Shown here in pieces: positions 1 to 10,406 of a DNA stretch of 64,000 nt. The stretch comes from Lumnitzera littorea (taxonomy: Eukaryota > Streptophyta > Magnoliopsida > Myrtales > Combretaceae). The notes beneath the pieces were generated by a model, which was not told the origin of the DNA, searched no databases, and saw only the letters and a program-made list of their open reading frames with translations. Each line of letters opens with the position of its first letter. The first letter of the stretch is position 1. Location of the stretch: assembly GCA_024138015.1 (NCBI GenBank), contig JAMXBB010000004.1, positions 113,099,064 through 113,163,063 of the forward strand. Reading direction: 5' to 3'. The position numbers were made by a program, and so were the translations under genes.

Positions 1-1907
1 AATAAAAGAAGAAACTTCCTCTTCAAAACCAATAAATTTTTTAAATATGGATACTCCAACCTTAATAAGGAAAAGTATAATCATAGATGATACACCTTTA
101 GAAAAAATTCATACTTTAAATGAAACAAATAATGAATCAGTAAATGAAATAATGTCTAACATTTCTTTAAAAGATAATATTAATGAATCGAATGATGAAG
201 TTAATAAGATTAATTGGAAGGAACCTCAAAAACTGTACTATCAAAGGGTAACGCCTCCTGATATACTAATTGAAAAAAAAAATGACAACTATCAAAATAA
301 ATACTCTATAGGATCTACATATGAATGGAATATAGATAGATATTCAGAACAGAAAATTCTCAATGTTCTTAATCAAATGATAATGTTCTCAAATACTAAT
401 AAAACTGTTCCAAATGTTACTGATTTTCAAGTAGCACTCTTTTTAATTTCTGGATGGTGGGATAACTATCTCATTGAAGAACAAAGAATAAATATCCTCA
501 CTTCATGCAAAATAGATGAAAATAATAGGAGAATATTAGATCATAATAATGAACCAATTCAAGATATGGTCAATACTTTGATATTTTCAATAAGTCGGCA
601 TTTCATAGAAGACCCTTCTCATATTAGGAGACACTTTATGCAAAATAGATGAAAATAATAGGAGGATATTAAATGATAATAATAAACCAATTCAAGATAT
701 GGTCAATACTTTGATATTTTCAATAAGTTAGCATTTCATAGTAGACCCTTCTCATATTAGGGATAAAACTCTAAATCTGCTATCAAATATGAAGTACAAA
801 TCCCTTGGAGAATTTAGGCAATATAAAGATATTTTCTTTCAAAGAGTCTTTCTAAAAAATGATTGCAATCAACCTTTTTGGAAAGAAAAATTGTTAGCTG
901 GTTTACCAAAATTAATAGGTGAGCAAGTTAGAAAGTTACTAAGAGAAGAAAATAATGGTGAAATTTCCTATGATAATTTATCATACGGAGAATTAACATC
1001 ATATGTTAATAAAATTGGAACCAATTTGTGTAACACCATAATATTACAAAAACAATTAAAAAATGAATAACGCTTAAAACATCAAAGTCTTGATGATTTC
1101 TATGCTCAATATAATTCCTCTTTTGTTAATAAGAAATTAAAATATAATAAAAAATCCTCTTATACTTCACCAAATTGTCCTCAATGTATACATAAAAAAT
1201 CCCGAAGAAATTTTAAGAAAAAACCATTTAAAAAATTAGAAAATAAATAGAAACTTGAAAATATAAAATATAAAAGAAAATCATATAAACAACTAAGGTG
1301 TTATAAATGTAAAAAAATTGGTCATACAGCAAATTTTTATAAAATAAACAATAGACTTAATGAATTAAATTTAGATGAACAAATAATGGAAAATGTCCTA
1401 CAAATATTTTGTGAAAATGAATCCTCTTCATCAGAAATTGATTATGATGATGGAATCCAAATGGATGACATGGACTCCACTTCATCATTAGACGAGGAAA
1501 AGGAAGAAATTAATGTGTTAACAAATAGTGAAAAAGCAATTCTTAAAAAAATCGATCAAATGTCAAATGATAATGAAAAATTTGAATATATTAATAACTT
1601 TAAAACCAATACAGTTCTTATTCTAAAATTACTATATAACCTTAATGAAATCCTTAAAAGAGGTAAAAGAAAAAATAAGAAAGTAATAACAATTAGTGAT
1701 TTACAAAATGAAATTGACATTCAAAAATAAGAAATAAAAGAATTAAAACTAATGCAAATAAAACTTCAAAAGGAATTTGTAAACCCTATTTTATTGGGCC
1801 TAAGATTTGATTTAGAGTACCTTTCGAATGTTCCTAAAGATCAACTAAACCAAAAACTTAAGTTTATATCTAGAAACGAATTAAATTTTTACAATTCAAA
1901 AGCCAAT
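1..1907 (+). pseudogene. Endogenous caulimovirid coat-protein region, broken
   Basis: Relic of the capsid (gag-like) part of a caulimovirid polyprotein integrated in the plant genome. Seen in order: an acidic Asn/Glu-rich N-terminal part (47-300); a capsid core with a WNID motif followed by a WWDN motif (about 330-480); a second core block with FWKEKLLAGLPK (about 880-920); a Lys/Arg-rich basic stretch (1,080-1,250); a zinc knuckle (1,299-1,340); then an acidic Ser/Asp/Glu-rich segment and coiled-coil-like tail (1,386-1,730). This order is that of petuvirus/florendovirus-like coat proteins; assignment to a genus is inference. Breaks: a 133-bp duplication shifts the frame at 632, stops fall near 650, 1,068, 1,248 and 1,728, and the fourth zinc ligand is Tyr instead of Cys (C-x2-C-x4-H-x4-Y). 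No movement protein, reverse transcriptase or RNase H is recognisable in the window. It is an old, inactive copy cut off at both ends. Confidence 0.75.
499..764 (+). repeat. 133-bp tandem duplication inside the viral relic
   Basis: Positions 499-631 are repeated at 632-764 with only a handful of mismatches; both copies contain ATGCAAAATAGATG and CATTTCATAG and end near CTCATATTAGG. The unit length is not a multiple of three, so the duplication itself shifts the coat-protein frame. The few differences suggest that it arose after or late in the decay of the insert. Confidence 0.85.
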
Positions 1908-4900
1908 TGTCGATAAAACCCGAGCTTGAAGAACTGCGAGCTCTAAAGCTACTTAAAACCCTAAACCTTAAAACCATTAAGGAATTTTAACCCTAAATAA
2001 TTAATCGATAATTTACTTTGAATAATTTCATTCAACTTTAGAAAATTTCACAATTCTACAAAAATCAAATCATAAATCACAAAACAATGTAAGATAAAAA
2101 TCCTAAAACAATTTTCTATAAGGCTATGCCCTTATCTTCATGCATAAGCCTTACACATAAATAAGTAGACCAACCAATCACCTTAGATAACTTATCAATT
2201 GAGAGTTGGAATCATTTATCAATTGATAACTTATCAAAATCTAGTGATAAGACAATTTCCTTATCACCTCTTCACTTATACTACATATGGACAAATTTTC
2301 ACAAGAAATCATGAGCTTAACTTTAATAAAGGTGACAAGACCACTCCATGGCATAAAAAGACTTCCAATGGCAGATTTAAACAAGGAGGAATGGGGGGCC
2401 ATACTCTTGTCTTTCAAGCATCAATCACTTTCTCTTACACATCACTATTCACCCCTTAATGCTTACATCATTAAAAGTTACAATTGTTGACTTTTTATAA
2501 GCTTTAAGACAACACTTCCAAGACATTTAAACACTCCTTCTCTCTCCATTTCCAACCGGCCACACTCTTCACCATTTCTCTCCCTTTCAATTTCACTTTC
2601 ACTTCATCTTTCTCTCTTTTAAAACAAACATAAAAAGGGGAAACAACTTTACCCCACAAAATCCATTTTCTTCCATTTTGAAGCTTCAACTTACGGCATT
2701 TTTTTTTTCATGTGCCATTTTCTTTCATCATTTAAGATCATCTAAGACCATTAGAATCTTCCATAAACTCCTTTCCAAAAGACCAAAGGATTCGGGTTTC
2801 AAAAGGTAAGCAAAAAGGAGGAAGCAAAGTTAAAGGCTTAAGAGAAACCTTAGTGCACAACCACCAAACTTTGCGTTAAGGACGAGTAAGTGATTCTTGT
2901 GATGTGTGGATTAATATTTATGTTAGAAGACTTAGATTTCTTGAAGATATGAGTAAGGTTTGAGTTGTTATAGCACAAAAATTCGTTTTAAGAAACAAAC
3001 CCTAAAACCATTACATGAAGTTGAAATATGAGCATGTAAAGTTGGTGTTTTGTATGGACATTTGTTTAATGCTTTGAATGGAAGATTTTAAGCTAAGGAA
3101 ATCTTGAAATGAGAACTTTAATGAAGGGTAAGCATGCTAGACGTGAAGGTTCCATGATCATTTGAATGTTGATTTTGTTTCCATTAAGTTAAACATGCTC
3201 AAATCTAGACTTAAGTTAAGGAAAAATCCATCACATGAAGTTTTATGAAGAAATCAACTTTGTATGACATGAGCTATGATATGGAGGTTTTATGAAGTAT
3301 AAGATTTTTTATTTCTTTATGTGGAGCATGAGTTAAAGGATTATTTGATGGAAGGAAACTTAAGTTAAGATTTATACACAAGTAGTTAAGTACATAATCT
3401 ATCACCTAAACTTAAGGAAATGATGGAACAAGTTGAAAAACCAATTAAGAACCCCTTAGGACCAACATGAACAGATTTGGAACATGGGTAAATGAGGCCT
3501 AAAAATATGATAAAAGTGAAAGAACAAAGTGAAAAGATTAACCAAAGCAAGTATGATTAGCATACAAAGCCTAAAACTCAAAACCGGGCCTAAAACTCTC
3601 AAAACAAGCTTAGAACTCTAAGATGGGCCTTCAACAAAAATCTGACCAGCAACTTAAAGTACCAAGAGAAGTTGTTTTGAAGCCCATAAGAAATCCACCT
3701 AAGGCCCCATAAGCCCACCAAAGTCATTAACTTTAGTTTGAACAAAAAACAAGCCCATTTGATAACTTAAGCCCACTAAAAGGCCCAAGAAGTGGTTGTT
3801 AGCCTTAGGAATATAAATCAAAGTTGTAAATTTGATCTCAAGGAGTATTTTAAGCTTAGGATAAAATCTTAAGACCAAGCCCAAAGGATTTCTCAACTTA
3901 TCAAAAAGCCCATTTACCAAACAAGGCCCAAAAACACTCCAACACATGAGGAACGCTACTGTTCTGACCCATGGACAGAATTGTACACCTCATTTCGAAA
4001 ATCTAACCTTACCACGTTAAAGTACACTCGAAAACGATGAAGATTGACTATAAGATCATAAAAATCAGATTTAAAACGAGAAAGTTATACGCGATTGAAC
4101 TTTTAAGTAAAACCAGAAAAAATTATGAAACCAAGTCCAAAGTATAACTTAAAGGGTTTTAGCTTAGTTTTCTAGGTTTTAGTTCAAATCCTTATAGTAT
4201 CGTATTTGCGATGTCCAGGGGACCCGGCTTTGGGGAGACGACTTGCCTCCAGACTATTTTGATTGAACCACATGGCAGAATGAGTAAATTCTCGATAACT
4301 CTTTACTTGATTGTGCTTGTAGAATAGATGCACCTAAACTATATATATAAATTTGGATGCTTGTGGGATATGGGAGATGCATGTGTTTGAATTTATGGAT
4401 GAATGAGATGATTTTTTTTTAATTATATATAATAATGGGAATTGTTTGTAATGCATATATATATGTGAATTGTATGGAATGAAATTGTTTGGTCGCTCTA
4501 AAAATCAAGTTAATCACTTGTACGATTAAGAACTCAAAATGAATCATGCATTCCCCATATTGCATACGGATAACACCGACTGCCGCTTCACGCAGAAGAT
4601 GGGAGGGGACTCACAGGAATACGAGTTTCCTGCAGGATTGGGCACTAGCTATGCCATCATATATATATTGAGTCTCTGACCTAAGCTGATGGGTTTACTA
4701 GGCGTCGGGAGACGCCAACCGTCGGCGAGGGGCTGAGTCTTGTGGCTTCTGCTTAGGGCGTGTGATTATGGATTGCAGAGGCCACCACACCGCTAGACTT
4801 GGGATTTTGGAAATATGATTTATTATTCGGTAATGAAAGTATATATATATGTATATATATACATAGTTTTGTTTTGACTTAAGCACAGTAGTGCTAATGA

Positions 4901-5556
4901 ATTAAAACCCAAGGTCTAGAACTCAGATTTTGGTTTGGGTCGGTTAATTATCTCCAACCCCCGACTTCAGGGGGCGTAATTCTGAGTCGTATGCAGTTCC
5001 TAGGTCACTGCATGCGTTTTTGGCATACTGATTGTTCACGTATTCATATGATTGTGCATATAATAAATTTCTGCTATGCGGTATTGAGGAGGGTAATTAT
5101 CTCACTAAGCGTAAGCTTACACCCCAACAGTTCTTTTCCTTGCAGGTTGATCGATAGTTGGGACTGGGATAGGAATCGAGTGCAGAGTGCTACTATTGAA
5201 TCAGTATGATGAAAAGGCTTGTGTAGTTAATTCGGAATACTCCGTAAAAAATTACTAATGTCTCATTTAAGTTTACTATCTTTAGTAAGTTTAGAATTTT
5301 CTAAAATTGTCTATCCTATTTCATTATTTTGGTAGGGGATACCGATTTTCTGCGGTTCTGAGGAATTGTGGAAAAATGGGATATTCATAATATTATATAT
5401 TATATAATGAGTCAATGAACTAAAATTGAAGACTCTAGTAAACAACTATTTAGAGTCTTGTAATTTCTGACTTGCAAGGCGATTTTCTTATCATGGGTGC
5501 ACACGTGATATGGAAATTTTAGGCAATACTACTAGGCCCCTATTAGGGTCATTACA
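1908..5556 (+). mobile_element. Long terminal repeat, Ty3/gypsy-type (solo or truncated)
   Basis: The right part (about 3,950-5,556) is clearly related to 44,150-45,765 and, inverted, to 61,463-63,100. Shared landmarks are a block around GATTGTGCTTGTAGAATAGATGCACC (4,310), a CTCACTAAGC block followed by CCTTGCAGGTTG (5,100-5,150), the block GGGGATACCGATTTTCTGCGG near 5,336, a CATGGGTGC block (5,494) and the terminus GGGTCATTACA at 5,556. Internal polyprotein is absent, so this is a solo LTR or truncated copy. The left limit is uncertain: a TG at 1,908 directly abuts the viral relic, but no target-site duplication is seen. The 1.9-3.9 kb half has no partner in the window and is assigned only by continuity. 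Ty3/gypsy is inferred from LTR style, not from coding sequence. Confidence 0.6.
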
Positions 5557-6260
5557 GAATTACTTGATTTAAACCAAAAAATAATCCGAAAACAAACCAT
5601 AGAACTCTCCCATTCTCTCTTCCATCTCTCCCATTCTTTCATCTCATCTTCTCTCTCTCACACTCTATCTCCTCTTCTCACTCTCTATCTCCTCTTCTCC
5701 CTCTCTTCTTGAATCTTCAACAATCATCCAAATATCTCCTAAAGTATAATTGTTTGCTTCTCTCTGTTTTTGAGGTAGAACAATTTTACCTCTCAATATT
5801 TCCTTTTCAATATATCTTTTTCAATATCCATTTATGTTCTTGTATTTTGTATAAATCAATTTTAATCAATAAAATTTCTGTTTGATTACTTCTTCTTTTA
5901 TTTTATATCTCGTGAGGGGACTCTCCAATCAAATTGGGTATAATTCCATGAGATTTTATCTGTCTATCATCAAATCAAAACCCCATAATCGGCTGGTATT
6001 ATTGCCTTCTGGAGGTTTCATATTAGCATAAAACCTCACTAGACTTGGCACTGCTGCCTGTGGTGGTTTTAATTATATTTTTGCATGCATATTTATGTCA
6101 CAAATTATTACTGATATTCATATTTATAATTATCTGGATAATGCAATAGAATTTCTTGAGTGGTATTATACTAATATAATTAATAGTGATTGGTATTAAT
6201 AAAATGTTTTGTTCTATAGATGTCTAAACAATATAATCCACAAAATTAGAAAGAAGAAGA
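5557..6260 (+). other. CT-rich leader-like non-coding stretch
   Basis: A pyrimidine-rich run (5,600-5,710) is followed by AATCAATAAAATTTC (5,864), which resembles a plant polyadenylation signal, and then by TGGTATTATTGCC (5,995), which matches 10 of 13 bases of the initiator-tRNA-Met primer site used by plant retroelements and caulimovirids. This could be the leader or LTR end of an element, possibly of the same virus family as 1-1,907. No coding sequence is recognisable. Confidence 0.25.
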
Positions 6261-6290
6261 AGAAGCAGAAGCAGAAGCAGAAGCAGAAGC
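6261..6290 (+). repeat. (AGAAGC)5 microsatellite
   Basis: Five perfect AGAAGC units preceded by a GAA run. In the frame starting at ATGTCTAAACAA (6,220) it would encode alternating Glu-Ala, but that frame has an in-frame TAG just upstream of the repeat and soon ends, so it is read as a simple repeat and not as a gene. Confidence 0.8.
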
Positions 6291-8658
6291 ATTACAACAT
6301 TTGTTTAGTGCTATAGTTTGGCTAGAGTATTTTCATAAGAATTATCTTTGGCTTACTTTCAGTGTAATCAATATTCTTGATCATTAATAAAATCAAGTTT
6401 TGTAAAATATATATCTGTAGGTTATAATCTTTTTCATGAAAACGAACAAGATATATAATTATTTTATAATTATTTAATAGATTGTATAACTTTTCTCGAG
6501 AGATTTCACGAATTATATTTTTGGTTATTAAATGTTGAAAATATTTTAGATCATGATTAAACATTTAATGTCTCAAAATACAAAAGATAATAACGGAAAA
6601 TATTTAATTGAAAATAACCAATATTTAGAAGACGCATTATAATTTTTGTTTTATATAATTTGGGCCTATTCTTTACTTGGAGATAGGTTTTAATTAGCTA
6701 ATAGATATTTTAGACAATAATTAAAATCTTTAAGTTTAAGATAGATTGCCTCTTGGGTGCCTCCCTTTATATATATATATAGGAATTTTTTTAGGATTAG
6801 GTTTTTCTAAAAATCCTCATATAGAAAATTATCTTTTTAGAAATAAAAATTAACAAAGAAAACTTTTTATAGAAAAGATTTTAGGACTTTTAGAAAATTT
6901 TTTTTATTGCTTACAAGTTAAGGCCCTTTATATTTTTTTTTAATAAACCGAATCGATTAAAATGTAAATTCGATGGGTTTTCAAAAAAATTAAAATTAAC
7001 TAACATATTATGGTTGTGGGTACGTAAGCACTTTCAGGGTTACGTTCTTTATTTTTTCGGTTTTTAATTTTCCTTAAAAATATTATAATTAAAAGAATAA
7101 TTTTAATTTCAGTAAATAAATAGTGGTACTCGTTAACATTTAATAAGTTAGCTTTCGAATTTAGAACCTTTTGATTTTTCATTTAAATCGAAATCAAAGA
7201 CCGGTAACCGAACCGTAGTCAATACATTCAATTGATTATGATTTCTTTTCTTTTTCAGACTCTGATGGGATGGTGATCCCAAAACTTTTTCTATATAAAA
7301 AACTGAAATTTTCTAATTTTTTTAGTCGAGAATTAATATTAAATTGGTTAGGATTTAATATTAATCGAAAATAGGAAAATCAATTTTAGATAGAAAACCG
7401 AAAATCAAGCTTGACATAAGGTTTTGGAAACTCTAAAGAATACTTGGTTGGATTTGAGTTTTGTAAAACTTATTTCGAACCTACCTCGGTGATATCTTAG
7501 AGAGTTGATTGCCTTTATGTTTGCCGATTCATTTGTTCAGAAAGACAACGTTTACTTGGGGGGTGGATTTTGCTATTTTGGGATAATCTGGAGACAGATT
7601 CTTGTTTATCAGTAGGTATCTAAAGAACCAGGAAGGCATCATTCCTCTAATTCCGAGTCTCAATCAACATTGCATTCTTAATCTCGGCCATAAATCTTCC
7701 ATATGATATAACCTAGTGAAACAATCGTGAAATATGGTCCTCAAACTTGTCGGGAGTTCAGCATTGGGTCCTAGCAGAGCATTGCTGACTTGACTGGAGA
7801 TACGACGCATGCCATACGTTCCCTGTCCTTTCACCAGGCAAAAATTGAAGGACGGATAAGCCAACTCGTGTTCTGTTTTTTGTCCTCATAATTTTGCATT
7901 AGAAAGGACGTATGACTATGTACGTACGGGCGACTCTATGGTTCCATGAAACTGTTAATCGAGCTATGCAAATAGGGTTTTCAATTCAATCTTTATAATG
8001 CTTTTAATTTTGGCAATTGCGATGTAACACTTAAAAAGATATTGCATAATCAAGGTCCAAAAAGGTCTTGTGCAACTTGATGCCTATATGACATGTCCCG
8101 TGGACAAACGAATTTTTGATTGAAAGGCTAAATAATATCCATGAAATTGATAAGCAAAATTAGATTATAAGCTAACTTTGAGAAGGCAGCCGCCTAGGGA
8201 TAGCATCCTAGCCAGCTTTTCCTTGACGATACTTGATAGGCAACTCCATCCCTTTGGGAGGGTCATCTCCTTTAAAGTTCGGATTCGGATGGCGATGTTT
8301 AATTCAGAGTGGTTGTCGGATTCCTAATATATGGTATTTTGATTTACCGTGACTTGTAAAAAGGAAAAAAAAAAGAAAAAAAGAAATTGTTGGGTTGAAA
8401 TCAAACTACTTAATTTAATATCTTGATTTTTTTTATTGAAAGATTGAAAATATTTATAAAATTTATTATAAAAGAAAATATTAAACATTTTGAGTAGTAA
8501 GCCTTAAATAGAAAAAAAGATTAAATTAGTATTGCCCATCATATATTATATGAGTAGCAATGGATATATATCAATAGAATTTGAGTACATGAGAATATGT
8601 ATAAATATGATGGTAGTCCTTTTAAAAATCATTCATTACTATTTTATTATCATATATA
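6291..8658. other. AT-rich stretch, no gene recognised
   Basis: There are scattered AACCGAA and CGGTTTTTAATTTT words around 6,940-7,400, reminiscent of degenerate DNA elements, but no terminal repeats could be paired. A minus-strand open stretch of 66 codons (7,664-7,864) has higher GC than its surroundings and a varied composition, with a run reading SSQVSNALLGPNAELP. I do not recognise it, and there are no splice-consistent extensions; it may be an exon relic. Nothing else is supported. Confidence 0.3.
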
Positions 8659-8666
8659 TACATACT

Positions 8667-9444
8667 TAAATCTGGGTAAGGGTCAATTTCGAACCATAAA
8701 CCAGCCCAGTCCAGTAGTGGTTGGGTTAAACTACCTTAGAAAACCTTCGAGCTTTAAGGCTTTAGGTTGTTCGCCTAAGGGAAATTGCTGGGCTAACTTG
8801 TCATTGAATCGGCGGATCAGTTTGATTGATTCACCTCTTTAAAAAAATAAAAGAAAGAAAAAGGGAAAAAAAGACTATTAAGTTGAAAAAAATAATTGAA
8901 TAATATCTAATAAATCATTGTATATCAAAACTACTTTATTTATGATGGTGATGATAATTTTTTTTAAAATAATATTATTAAACTAATAATAGATAACTAA
9001 TCATAAGTCAATTATGTATTAAGATAGATAGAAAATTCAATTTCAGTTAATATAAGTTTTTTTTTGTAAAACTTATTAAATATTAAGGATTTGAATATGA
9101 GGAAAAAATAAAATTTGAGGGAAAAAATAAAAAGTTGAAATTGTATTAAGTTAAAAATTAATAAAAAAATAAAAATTATTAATAAATTAATATATTTTAA
9201 AAAAAGTAAAAAGAGATCAACTTAGTGGAAATTATTAATGTATATATAAAAAAGAAATTAATAAAATAAAAAAATAAATATTAAAAACAAAAACGGGTTC
9301 AAGGGCAACCTTTGAACTGCTAAGTTTAGTGAATTAGTTTGGAACCTTCAGTTCATGGGTTGATCATGGTTTATTATGTTACTGTTTTGAGAACCAGCAG
9401 TTCAAGACCGATTTCGAGTCGATTTGGTTTGATGCCCCGATTTA
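8667..9444 (+). mobile_element. hAT-like non-autonomous element, copy 1
   Basis: A 778-bp element starting TAAATCTGGG and ending CCCCGATTTA (an imperfect inverted terminal repeat), flanked by TACATACT on the left (8,659-8,666) and TACATACC on the right (9,445-9,452), a 7-of-8 match to an 8-bp target duplication. The interior is AT-rich. Its first 170 bp (from TTCGAACCATAAACC) and its central block around 8,945-9,000 are the reverse complement of sequence in 37,295-38,065. An 8-bp duplication is the rule for hAT transposons. No transposase is encoded, so mobility would depend on a helper. Confidence 0.65.
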
Positions 9445-9452
9445 TACATACC

Positions 9453-10320
9453 TAACATATAATATTTAATAAAAATTTTCTCAATTTGTAGAGATAGCTT
9501 TCCTAGCCACTTTGGCTTGTTTTCTTTTATATTTTTTTGGGTAATAATGAGACCAGGGAAATACATTACCTATCATAACAAAAAGACAAGCTTATAGCTC
9601 TATTCACACATTGTTGACCACCGCTGTAAGTTCCATAGCTAGAACCAGTAAAGGATAGAGCAATAAAGGAGCTACTGGCTCCATCAATACTCTTAAGATT
9701 TCTTTTCTCCTTACACAAACTTACACAAACCAGGAGATGGCCACCACGTGATCTCACCAAGAAAAAAATAAATATTACATATTGGGTCAAAATGGTGTCC
9801 TTGACTTAATATATTGAAAATTTTTTCTTTTTCTTTTTCTTCTTTTTTTTTAAACTATTTTATATGTTTAAGAATCTCATAAATGGGTGCTTAAGAATTA
9901 GATAAGGGGCATAAGAAAAATATACCTTTTATTTTTTCAATATCAGCTATATACTCCAAACACGAAGCTGATATATTGCGGTGCGAAACATGGCTTCTTT
10001 AGTACTTTTATATCTCATGGACTTCTAAAAATGTTTTAGGATTTTGTCGGGAAAAAAAAAAAAAGAAGAAAAATAATGTTTTGAATTTACTCAACTATTA
10101 AAAATTTTGAGATTGTAATTATAAAAATCTAGACAAAATTAGGCATTCTGAACAATTTCCGCTTCTGAAATCATTCAGACAAATTTATATCCATCTATCT
10201 TTTAATTTTACTTTAACCAATTTTTCACACATTAAAGAACTAGAGGCAGAAGAGAAGTGGATAGCTTTCCTCATGTGAGGCTGAGACTCTTCCTCCTCCT
10301 TCTGCAAGCAGATAACATAT
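9453..10320. other. Region upstream of tufA, unassigned
   Basis: AT-rich, with a poly-pyrimidine run near 9,825-9,850. A minus-strand open stretch (9,566-9,790, 74 codons, Ser/Gly-rich end) is unrecognised and contains a small direct repeat (CTTACACAAA twice near 9,711-9,728). No TATA box or named promoter element can be assigned with confidence to the gene that follows. Confidence 0.3.
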
Positions 10321-10406
10321 AACACTTACATTCACTCTCCTCTACACTCTCTTTCCTTCTCCTCCTCTATCCCTTACTCTCTCTCTCATTACTTCATCCA
10401 CTTCCA
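10321..10406 (+). promoter_or_regulatory. Pyrimidine-rich 5' leader of tufA
   Basis: About 80 bases made almost only of C and T (from TTACATTCACTCTCC to ATCCACTTCC) run directly into the start ATG. Such CT-rich leaders are usual for highly expressed nuclear genes of plastid proteins. The start context is CACTTCCAATGGCC, with A at -1 and G at +4. The transcription start is not defined by the sequence. Confidence 0.55.

Noticed and set aside
1908..5556. The 1.9-5.6 kb LTR as an insertion splitting one viral copy into two halves
   Set aside because: Sequence after 5,556 does not continue the coat-protein frame, and no matching target duplication is found (CCAAT versus GAATT).
7664..7864. Minus-strand 66-codon frame as a real gene
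   Set aside because: Varied composition but no recognised family, no splice-linked neighbours and stops on both sides; kept only as a remark.
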